From: Nonomuraea sp.
Lineage (GTDB): Bacteria > Actinomycetota > Actinomycetes > Streptosporangiales > Streptosporangiaceae
NCBI GenBank assembly: GCA_013362835.1
Contig: JABFVJ010000350.1
Location: 1 to 5,766, forward strand
Direction: 5' to 3'
Length of the DNA stretch: 5,766 nt
Shown here piece by piece: positions 1 through 5,479 of this stretch (position 1 is the first letter of the stretch; every line of letters starts with the position of its first letter). The notes beneath the pieces were generated by a model that did no database searches, had not been told where the DNA came from, and worked only from the letters and a program-made list of their open reading frames with translations. The position numbers and the translations under genes were made by a program.

Positions 1-840
1 ACCTCGGGCGCCCAGCAGGGCATCGACCTGTCGGCCAGGGTGCTGCTGCGGCCCGGCGACCGCGTGCTCGTGGGCGATCCGACCTACGGGGGAGCGCTCA
101 GCGTGTTCCGGCGGGCCGGGGCGCACGCGGTGGCCCTGGACCTCACCTCGCCACCGGACGTGCGCGACGCGCTCGCCCGCCACCGCCCCGCCGCCGTCTA
201 CGCGGTCAGCGTCGACAACCCCACCGGGACGGTGTCCGACCTGCGCCACGTGGCCGAACTGGCCGCCGCGGCGGACGTCCCGCTGATCGAGGACCGCACC
301 CTGGAAGCCCTGGTGTACGACGGCCGGCCCGCACCGGAACCGCTCGCCCTGACCCACCCGCACGGCACGGTCACCGTGGGCTCGTTGTCGAAGGTGCTCT
401 GGGGCGGCCTGCGCGTGGGCTGGCTGACCGCCTCAGAACCGCTGCTGGCCCGGCTCCAGGAGGCCAAGCTGGACGCCGACCTCGCCACCGGCGCGGTCTC
501 CCAGCGCCTGGCCGCCGAACTCCTGGAACGCGCCTCCGTGACCGCCTGGGTCGAGGAGCTGTCGCGCCGCCGCGACCACTTCACCGCCGCGCTCGCCGCG
601 CACCTGCCGTCGTGGACCTGGTCCCGCCCGCAGGGCGGCCTGTCGTTGTGGGCGCGCCTGCCGGGCGCCGACACCGACAGGTTCGCCGCGGCGGCCCGCG
701 AGCAGGGCGTCGCGGTGGCGCCCGGCTCGCTGTTCTCGCCGGACGGCCGCCACCGCGACCGCCTGCGCCTCAGCTTCGCCCTTCCGCCCGCCCTGCTCGA
801 CCAGGCGGTCGCGGCCCTCGCGCGGGCCTGGGACCGGTGA
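1..840 (+). CDS. PLP-dependent aminotransferase, possibly the catalytic domain of a MocR/GntR-type regulator (5' partial)
   Basis: The reading frame is open from the first base and ends at TGA 838-840, leaving 279 visible residues; the N-terminus is outside the window. The visible part is the large and small domains of a fold-type I (aspartate aminotransferase-like) enzyme. It begins with TSGAQQGIDL, like the 'GAQQ' entry of MocR-type domains, then PGDRVLVGDPTY. NPTG follows at residues 73-76. IED, with the Asp (98) expected to pair with the PLP pyridine nitrogen, comes next, then SLSK with the probable Schiff-base lysine K131. Near the C-terminus LRLSF carries R256, expected to bind the substrate carboxylate. 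The family transfers amino groups or, in MocR proteins, senses PLP and amino acids and controls a nearby gene. Whether a winged-helix domain precedes it cannot be seen. One oddity is that EDR replaces the EDDYD typical of many MocR domains. Substrate unknown. The gene converges on the hydrolase gene. Confidence 0.85.
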   Translation, partial: TSGAQQGIDLSARVLLRPGDRVLVGDPTYGGALSVFRRAGAHAVALDLTSPPDVRDALARHRPAAVYAVSVDNPTGTVSDLRHVAELAAAADVPLIEDRTLEALVYDGRPAPEPLALTHPHGTVTVGSLSKVLWGGLRVGWLTASEPLLARLQEAKLDADLATGAVSQRLAAELLERASVTAWVEELSRRRDHFTAALAAHLPSWTWSRPQGGLSLWARLPGADTDRFAAAAREQGVAVAPGSLFSPDGRHRDRLRLSFALPPALLDQAVAALARAWDR

Positions 841-852
841 CCGAGGAGGTCA
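838..852. other. Small inverted repeat spanning the two convergent stop codons
   Basis: TGACC (838-842) and GGTCA (848-852) form a perfect 5-bp inverted repeat around a 5-base loop. The TGA of the rightward aminotransferase and the TGA of the leftward hydrolase gene are the outer parts of its two arms. Only 9 bp separate the two genes, so any terminators must lie inside the coding ends or be this small structure. Five base pairs without a T tract is weak, and its role in termination is doubtful. Confidence 0.25.
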
Positions 853-2415
853 GACCGCCTCGACCTTGACCTTCACCGCCTTGCTCTCGTGGTGCAGCCG
901 GTCGAGCGAGGTCACCAGGTACGTCCCCGGCGCCTTGGCCTGGTACGACGCCCCCGTGACCACGGCCACCAGGTTGCGCGCGTCGGTGGTGTGGCAGTCC
1001 TTGCCCGACTCCGGCACCCGGTACACCGCGTACGCCCGCGCCCCCTGGGACGGCGTCCACGACAGGGTCGAGCCGGCCGCCTTGGCGCCCGCCGGCCTGG
1101 CCGGGGCCTCGCCGCCGCGGTCGTCCATGAGCGGGAGCAGGGCCGGACGGCTGTAGTGCTCCTTGGCCAGGCGGTCGATCGCGCCGAGCGGGTTGGTCAG
1201 CAGCTGCTTGGCGCTGAAGTAGACGTCGCCGTCGACCTGCTTGTAGCGCTGGTTGATCGTCAGGTGGGACGACAGCTCGCCCGGCTTGGCCCAGGCCGCG
1301 TTGGTCTTGCTGCCGACCTGGTAGAGCGCCTGGCCGATGTAGAGCTGCACGTCGCTGCCCTTCACCGCGCCCGCCCACCAGGACGTCAGCGCCTTGTAGT
1401 CGGCCACCTTGAAGCCGCGCGGCCAGTAGAGCTGCGGCAGCACGTAGTCGACCGTGCCCGCCTTGATCCAGGCCCGCGCGTCGGCGTAGATCGAGTCGTA
1501 GGCGGACATGCCCGACGTCGCGGACCCCGCGGGGTCGTTGGACTTGTTGCGCCAGATGCCGAACGGGCTGATGCCGAACTTCACGTGGTTCTTGGTCTCG
1601 TGTACGGCCTCGTCGACCTGCGCCACCAGCTTGTTGACGTTCTGGCGCCGCCACTCGGCCAGCTTCTGGCCCTTGCCGTACTTGGCGAAGGCGGCCTTGT
1701 CGTCGAACGTGCCGCCCCCGCCCGGGTAGGGGTAGAAGTAGTCGTCGAAGTGCACGCCGTCGACGTCGTAGCGGCTCACCACGTCGGTGACGACCTTGGT
1801 GACGTGCTCGCGCACCTGCGGCAGGCCGGGGTTGTAGTAGAGGAGGCCGCCGTACTTGACCGTCCAGTCGCGGTGCTGCCTGGCCGGGTGGTTGGCGGGC
1901 AGCTTGGAGAGGTCGGCGTCATAAGCCGCCCGGTAGGGGTTGAACCAGGCGTGGAACTCCAGGTTGCGCTTGTGCGCCTCCTGGATGAGGAACGGCAGCG
2001 GGTCCCAGCCCGGGTCCTTGCCCGCGGTGCCCGTGAGGTACTGCGACCAGGGCTCCAGCGAGGACCGGTAGAGCGCGTCGGAGGCGGGCCGCACCTGGAC
2101 GAAGACCGCGTTGAGATTGCGCCTGACCGCGCTGTCGAGGATCTTGACGTACTCGGCCTTCTGGCGGGCCTGGCCGAGGCCGGTGCGCGAGGGCCAGTCG
2201 ATGTTCTTGACCGTGGCGATCCACACCCCGCGCAGCTGGCGCTTGGGGTGGCGGGCGTCGGGCTTGCACGCGGCGGCGGCCGCGGCGTCGGCGGTGGTCG
2301 TCGTCTTCTTGGTCGCTGCGGGGCTCTCGGTCGCGCCGGGGCCGAACACATAGGCGGCGGCGGTGGTCACGACCGCGAGGGCAGCAGCGGCTAGGAGTGG
2401 GCGTCCAGTTCGCAT
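850..2415 (-). CDS. Secreted glycoside-hydrolase-like protein, DUF187/GHL10 family, with C-terminal Fn3-like domain
   Basis: The protein is 521 residues, read from ATG 2415-2413 to TGA 852-850. Residues 1-25 are a Sec-type signal peptide (MRTGRP, then an Ala/Val-rich core). No lipobox is seen, so it is exported or signal-anchored rather than a lipoprotein. A low-complexity Thr/Ala linker covers about 34-49. The catalytic (beta/alpha)8 barrel spans about 58-425 with family hallmarks: LRGVWIATV (61-69), FVQVRP (105-110), FHAWFNPYR (154-162), DGVHFDDYFYP (219-229, with the likely acidic active-site residues), GISPFGIWR (281-289) and VDYVLPQLYWP (322-332). Residues about 437-521 look like one Fn3-type beta-sandwich. 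The only two cysteines are C50 and C474. Members of this family include E. coli DigH (YddW), which cleaves peptide-free peptidoglycan strands, so a cell-wall role is plausible; the substrate here is inferred. No clear Shine-Dalgarno sequence precedes the ATG. The gene lies downstream of fusA2 but is separated from it by a hairpin and probably has its own promoter. Confidence 0.9.
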   Translation of the reverse strand: MRTGRPLLAAAALAVVTTAAAYVFGPGATESPAATKKTTTTADAAAAAACKPDARHPKRQLRGVWIATVKNIDWPSRTGLGQARQKAEYVKILDSAVRRNLNAVFVQVRPASDALYRSSLEPWSQYLTGTAGKDPGWDPLPFLIQEAHKRNLEFHAWFNPYRAAYDADLSKLPANHPARQHRDWTVKYGGLLYYNPGLPQVREHVTKVVTDVVSRYDVDGVHFDDYFYPYPGGGGTFDDKAAFAKYGKGQKLAEWRRQNVNKLVAQVDEAVHETKNHVKFGISPFGIWRNKSNDPAGSATSGMSAYDSIYADARAWIKAGTVDYVLPQLYWPRGFKVADYKALTSWWAGAVKGSDVQLYIGQALYQVGSKTNAAWAKPGELSSHLTINQRYKQVDGDVYFSAKQLLTNPLGAIDRLAKEHYSRPALLPLMDDRGGEAPARPAGAKAAGSTLSWTPSQGARAYAVYRVPESGKDCHTTDARNLVAVVTGASYQAKAPGTYLVTSLDRLHHESKAVKVKVEAV

Positions 2416-2520
2416 AGTGCAACCCAGTCTGGCATCTGCTCTCGCGTGGTCGTGACGAAAAAACGAAATGAAGTCGTGATGCTTCTGTTACGAAAGGGTA
2501 GAGGTGTGACGAAAGGGGCG
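2416..2520 (-). promoter_or_regulatory. Probable promoter/control region of the hydrolase gene
   Basis: This stretch between the fusA2 terminator hairpin and the hydrolase ATG is clearly AT-richer than its surroundings, especially 2455-2495, as expected for a promoter. It holds four ACGAAA hexamers on the + strand. Read toward the hydrolase gene, CAGACT (2431-2426) resembles a TAnnnT -10 element and would put the transcript start only a few bases before the ATG, which fits the lack of a ribosome binding site. No convincing -35 is seen at the usual distance. The exact promoter is therefore uncertain. Confidence 0.4.
2452..2514. repeat. Cluster of GTKACGAAA direct repeats upstream of the hydrolase gene
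   Basis: GTGACGAAA occurs at 2452-2460 and 2506-2514, and GTTACGAAA at 2487-2495. The core ACGAAA occurs a fourth time at 2463-2468. The two copies at 2487 and 2506 share the longer form GTKACGAAAGGG. A second short repeat, GTCGTGAYG, is at 2449-2457 and 2473-2481. All lie in the 144-bp gap upstream of the hydrolase ATG. Repeated same-direction boxes like these suggest binding sites for a transcription factor; which one is not shown by the sequence. Confidence 0.5.
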
Positions 2521-2521
2521 G

Positions 2522-2548
2522 GCCGGGAGGGGCGTCGTCCCTCCCGGC
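2522..2548 (-). terminator. Hairpin terminator after fusA2
   Basis: GCCGGGAGGG (2522-2531) and CCCTCCCGGC (2539-2548) form a perfect 10-bp stem with a 7-base loop. It begins 11 bases after the fusA2 stop codon in the direction of transcription. No T tract follows directly; the next bases on the - strand are CCGCCCCTTT. This is the T-poor type of terminator common in actinomycetes. It separates fusA2 from the hydrolase gene on the same strand, though partial read-through is possible. Confidence 0.7.
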
Positions 2549-2559
2549 TCTCCACCACG

Positions 2560-4710
2560 TCATTCCGTGGCCGCCACCTTGCTCGCCAGGTTGGACGGCA
2601 GCGGCTCGTAACGCAGGAACGTACGCGTGAACGTGCCCGTGCCGTGGGACATCGAGCGCAGGTCGATCGCGTAGCGGGTGATCTCCAGCTCCGGCACCTC
2701 GGCCTTGACCAGCGTACGGCCGGTGCCCACCGGCTCGGTGCCGAGCACGCGCCCGCGCCGCGAGGACAGGTCCGACATCACCGAGCCCACATGTTCGTCG
2801 GCCACCAGCACCGACAGCTCGTCCACCGGCTCCAGCAGCAGCGTCGAGACCTTCGACGCCGCCTCCTTCAGCGCGAGCTGCCCGGCGATCTGGAAGGCCA
2901 TGTCGGAGGAGTCGACCGAGTGCGCCTTGCCGTCGTAGAGCGTGACGCGCACGTCCACCATCGGGTAGCCGGCCACGACGCCGCGCTCCATCTGGGCTCG
3001 CACGCCCTTCTCCACCGACGGGATGAACTGCCTGGGCACCACGCCGCCCACGATCTTGTCGACGAACTCGAAGCCGCCGCCCGAGGGCAGGGGCTCGACC
3101 TCCAGGTGGCAGATCGCGTACTGGCCGTGGCCGCCGGTCTGCTTGACGTTGCGGCCCATCGCCTGGCACCTGCCGCCGAACGTCTCGCGCAGCGGCACCC
3201 GCAGCTCGATCCGCTCGACCTCGACGCCATGACGGTTGGCCAGCCGGTCGAGCAGCACGTCGGTGTGCGCCTCGCCCATGCACCACAGCACGAGCTGCCT
3301 GGTCTCGGCGTTGTTCTCCAGCCGCAGCGTCGGATCCTCGGCCACGAGCCTGCCGAGCGCCTGGGCCAGCTTGTCCTCGTCGGCCTTGGACTTGGCCCTG
3401 ATCGCCACCGGCAGCAGCGGATCGGGCATCTGCCAGGCGGTCATCAGCAGCGGCCGGTCCACCTCCGACAGCGTGTCGCCGGTCTCGGCGCGCGACAGCT
3501 TGGCCACGGCCACGATGTCGCCGGCCCCGGCCTTGGCCGCCGGGCGCTGGGTCTTGCCGAGCGGGCTGGTGAGCGTGCCGATGCGCTCGTCCACGTCGTG
3601 GTCCTCGTGCCCGCGGTCGGCCAGGCCATGGCCCGAGACGTGCACGGTCATGTCGGGACGCAGCGTGCCGGAGAAGACGCGTACGAGGCTGATGCGGCCC
3701 ACGTACGGGTCGCTGGTGGTCTTGACGATCTCGGCGACCAGCGGGCCGTCGGGGTCGCAGGCGATGCCCTTGACCGGCTTGCCCGACAGGTCGGTGATCT
3801 CCGGCATCGGGTGTTCGAGCGGCGAGGGGAAGCCCTGCGTGATGAGCTCCAGCAGCTCCGTCATGCCCACGGCGTGGCCGTCGCCGAGCCCGCTGCACAG
3901 CACCGGGTAGAAGCTGCCGCGCGCGACCGCCTTCTCCAGGTCGTCGATGAGGACCTTGGTGTCGATGGGCTCGCCCTCGAGGTAGCGCTCCATGAGCGAC
4001 TCGTCCTCGCTCTCCTGGATGACGCCCTCGATCAGCTCGCCGCGCCGCTCCTCGATCTGCGCCTCGTACTCGGCGCCCGGATCCTTCTCGGTGCGGGTGC
4101 CGGTCGCGTAGTTGTAGAACTTCTGCGACAGCAGCCCGATCAGGCCGTTGACGTGCCCGTTGGTGATCACGGGCAGGTAGAGGGGCGCGACGCCGTCGCC
4201 GAAGACGTCCTGGCAGGTGGTCAGCACGTCGTCGAAGTCGGCGCGCTGGTGGTCGATCTTGGTGATCACCACCGCCCTGGGCATGCCGACCCGGGCGCAC
4301 TCCTCCCAGAGCATCTGCGTGAGCCCGTCGATGCCCTCGGAGGCCGACACGACGAACAGGGCGGCGTCGGCCGCGCGCAGGCCGGCGCGCAGATCGCCCA
4401 CGAAGTCGGCGTAACCGGGGGTGTCCAGAAGATTGATCTTGATGCCGTTGTGCACGAGCGGCGCCAGGGCCAGGTTGACCGACCGCTGCTGCCTGACCTC
4501 GACCTCGTCGAAGTCGCTGACCGTGTTGCCGTCCTCCACCCGGCCCGGGCGCTGGATGGTGCCCGTGGCGGCCAGCAGTTGCTCGACCAGGGTCGTCTTG
4601 CCCGCTCCTGAGTGGCCGACCAGCACGACATTGCGTATCGCATCCGCCCTGTCGGCCGTGGGTGCCCTGCCCGCGGCTCCCATGGCCCCGCCGGCGTTCC
4701 TTTCCGCCAC
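2560..4710 (-). CDS. fusA2: Elongation factor G-like protein (EF-G2), translational GTPase paralogue
   Basis: The protein is 716 residues with the full EF-G layout: G domain (about 25-305), domain II (about 306-405), III (about 430-505), IV (506-625) and V (626-716). The P-loop is GHSGAGKTT (32-40). The other GTPase motifs deviate from canonical EF-G: switch I has RSVN (76-79) instead of RGIT; G3 is DTPGY (96-100), with Tyr where the catalytic His normally sits; and G4 is TKID (150-153) instead of NKxD. Domain IV keeps GGHGQY (526-531) and a tip with H597 in AHSVDSSD. Members of this paralogue family occur beside a normal EF-G in many actinobacteria. The Mycobacterium smegmatis paralogue is reported to bind guanine nucleotides but to lack ribosome-dependent GTPase activity. 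The product is cytoplasmic; its function here is unknown. GTG at 4710-4708 was chosen as start because GGGAGG lies 4 bases upstream; ATG at 4683-4681 is an alternative. Transcribed divergently from pgsA. Confidence 0.92.
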   Translation of the reverse strand: MAERNAGGAMGAAGRAPTADRADAIRNVVLVGHSGAGKTTLVEQLLAATGTIQRPGRVEDGNTVSDFDEVEVRQQRSVNLALAPLVHNGIKINLLDTPGYADFVGDLRAGLRAADAALFVVSASEGIDGLTQMLWEECARVGMPRAVVITKIDHQRADFDDVLTTCQDVFGDGVAPLYLPVITNGHVNGLIGLLSQKFYNYATGTRTEKDPGAEYEAQIEERRGELIEGVIQESEDESLMERYLEGEPIDTKVLIDDLEKAVARGSFYPVLCSGLGDGHAVGMTELLELITQGFPSPLEHPMPEITDLSGKPVKGIACDPDGPLVAEIVKTTSDPYVGRISLVRVFSGTLRPDMTVHVSGHGLADRGHEDHDVDERIGTLTSPLGKTQRPAAKAGAGDIVAVAKLSRAETGDTLSEVDRPLLMTAWQMPDPLLPVAIRAKSKADEDKLAQALGRLVAEDPTLRLENNAETRQLVLWCMGEAHTDVLLDRLANRHGVEVERIELRVPLRETFGGRCQAMGRNVKQTGGHGQYAICHLEVEPLPSGGGFEFVDKIVGGVVPRQFIPSVEKGVRAQMERGVVAGYPMVDVRVTLYDGKAHSVDSSDMAFQIAGQLALKEAASKVSTLLLEPVDELSVLVADEHVGSVMSDLSSRRGRVLGTEPVGTGRTLVKAEVPELEITRYAIDLRSMSHGTGTFTRTFLRYEPLPSNLASKVAATE

Positions 4711-4714
4711 ATCG

Positions 4715-4720
4715 CCTCCC
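4715..4720 (-). promoter_or_regulatory. Ribosome binding site deciding the GTG start of fusA2
   Basis: GGGAGG on the - strand ends 4 bases before GTG 4710-4708. The later in-frame ATG at 4683-4681 has no comparable purine-rich site at a normal distance, which favours the GTG start. An overlapping ATG at 4712-4710 is in another frame. Confidence 0.6.
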
Positions 4721-4799
4721 GCGTCGTCGGTGCGTTCGCCAACGCCGCGCCCGCGCGGAGGGTGTCAGAAACCGCATGGACGCGGTGTGTTCACCAAAT

Positions 4800-4826
4800 A
4801 CCCCTGTGGCGAATATCACAAGGGGT
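4800..4826. repeat. Imperfect inverted repeat in the divergent promoter region
   Basis: ACCCCTGTG (4800-4808) and CACAAGGGGT (4817-4826) pair along nine bases with one bulged A, around the AT-rich loop GCGAATAT. Its position between two divergent genes and the AT-rich centre suggest an operator or promoter-linked element rather than a terminator. A second small inverted repeat, GGTG-TGTT-CACC, lies at 4784-4795. Confidence 0.45.
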
Positions 4827-4861
4827 GCGGGGCAAAGAAAGTGGCCGCTCACGCGATGGCC

Positions 4862-4867
4862 TACGAT
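4862..4867 (+). promoter_or_regulatory. pgsA: Candidate -10 element for a leaderless pgsA transcript
   Basis: TACGAT matches the TAnnnT actinobacterial -10 pattern. It ends 9 bases before ATG 4877, so transcription would start at or within a few bases of the start codon. No good ribosome binding site precedes that ATG, in keeping with a leaderless mRNA. No clear -35 is seen about 17 bp upstream, so this remains a candidate. Confidence 0.35.
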
Positions 4868-4876
4868 CGGACGGCG

Positions 4877-5479
4877 ATGCTCAAACTCCTGCGCCCGGCC
4901 ATGACCCGGATACTCACCCCGCTGGGCAGGGCTCTCGCCGACCGCGGGATCGGCCCGGACGCCGTCACGGCGATCGGCACCCTCGGCACGGTGATCTCCG
5001 CCCTGCTCCTGTTCCCGCTGGGCCAGCTGGCCTGGGGGGCGCTGCTCATCACCGTCTTCGTGCTGTTCGACCTGCTCGACGGCGTCGTGGCCCGCCTCGG
5101 CGGCAAGGGCGGCACGACGTGGGGGGCCTTCCTCGACTCCACGCTCGACCGGGTGGCCGACGCGGCCATCTTCGCGGGCCTGATCTTGTATTTCATCGCC
5201 GGAGGCGACACGCTGATGGCCGGTGTGACGCTGGCCGGCCTCATCGCCGGCTCCCTGGTCTCCTACGCCAAGGCCAGGGCCGAGGGGCTCGGGCTCACGG
5301 CCGACGTCGGCCTCGCCGAGCGGCCCGAGCGGCTGGTGGTGGTCCTGGTCGCGTCCTTCTTCTCGGGGGTCGGGGTGCCGTACGTGCTGCAGATCGGCAT
5401 GTGGCTGCTGGCGGCCGCCGGCGCGATCACCGTCGTGCAGCGGGTGGCGCACGTCTACCGTCAGGCGAGGGAGCGATGA
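4877..5479 (+). CDS. pgsA: Phosphatidylinositol phosphate synthase (CDP-alcohol phosphotransferase)
   Basis: This 200-residue integral membrane enzyme joins CDP-diacylglycerol to myo-inositol 3-phosphate, giving phosphatidylinositol phosphate, the precursor of PI and PIMs. The CDP-alcohol phosphotransferase signature is complete: D65-xx-D68-G69-xx-A72-R73, nine residues, then G83-xxx-D87-xxx-D91; its four Asp residues bind the divalent metals. Further on, SYAKARAE (129-136) and ERPER (148-152) match the inositol-phosphate synthase branch, as in M. tuberculosis PgsA1, rather than phosphatidylglycerophosphate synthases. Hydrophobic stretches at about 31-48, 51-66, 94-110, 115-130, 153-170 and 172-188 fit the usual six membrane helices. 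ATG 4877 was chosen because family N-termini begin just before the TRxLTP segment (residues 10-15). ATG 4856 would add seven residues and would lie upstream of the putative -10 box. The stop overlaps the next start (ATGA), indicating one operon. Confidence 0.93.
   Translation: MLKLLRPAMTRILTPLGRALADRGIGPDAVTAIGTLGTVISALLLFPLGQLAWGALLITVFVLFDLLDGVVARLGGKGGTTWGAFLDSTLDRVADAAIFAGLILYFIAGGDTLMAGVTLAGLIAGSLVSYAKARAEGLGLTADVGLAERPERLVVVLVASFFSGVGVPYVLQIGMWLLAAAGAITVVQRVAHVYRQARER
5467..5473 (+). promoter_or_regulatory. Ribosome binding site of the acyltransferase gene, inside pgsA
   Basis: GAGGGAG within the last codons of pgsA lies 2-5 bases ahead of ATG 5476. Together with the ATGA overlap it supports re-initiation and coupled translation of the two genes. 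Confidence 0.6.

Larger units (their letters stand above)
4711..4876. promoter_or_regulatory. Divergent intergenic region between fusA2 and pgsA
   Basis: These 166 bp must carry the promoters for leftward fusA2 and the rightward pgsA operon. The AT-richest part is 4791-4840 and includes the imperfect inverted repeat at 4800-4826. On the - strand, TTGTGA (4822-4817) and TATTTG (4801-4796) are separated by 15 bp and could be a weak -35/-10 pair for fusA2. On the + strand, TACGAT (4862-4867) is a -10 candidate for pgsA. A GC-only palindrome (CCGCGC, two bases, GCGCGG; 4745-4758) lies in the fusA2 leader. No small coding gene is convincing here. Confidence 0.5.

Noticed and set aside
889..2394. 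A 501-codon open frame on the + strand opposite the hydrolase gene
   Set aside because: It is rich in Arg, Val, Ala and Gly with no recognisable domain and lies exactly opposite a gene with clear family motifs. High-GC codon bias routinely leaves such frames open.
2470..2485. GAAG/CTTC inverted repeat between the ACGAAA boxes
   Set aside because: The arms are only four bases long; not distinguishable from chance.
2446..4611. A 721-codon open frame on the + strand opposite fusA2
   Set aside because: It mirrors fusA2, has a His/Arg/Leu-rich composition with no family resemblance, and begins inside the hydrolase control region.
4266..4742. A 158-codon open frame on the - strand with an ATG next to the fusA2 ribosome binding site
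   Set aside because: It is a shifted frame over the fusA2 G domain; the P-loop and other GTPase motifs appear only in the fusA2 frame.
4745..4758. Perfect GC palindrome CCGCGC-CC-GCGCGG in the fusA2 leader
   Set aside because: The two-base spacer is too short for a stable hairpin loop, and short GC-only palindromes are common by chance at this base composition.
4421..4876. In-frame extension of pgsA upstream to 4421
   Set aside because: The frame is open, but the stretch overlaps fusA2 and the promoter region, has no membrane-enzyme similarity, and known PI-phosphate synthases begin near the chosen ATG.
1919..5452. A 1177-codon open frame on the - strand running through fusA2, the intergenic region and the strand opposite pgsA
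   Set aside because: Its product is low-complexity Arg/Gly/Ala-rich, it crosses the divergent promoter region and it conflicts with three well-supported genes. It is a stop-poor shadow frame.
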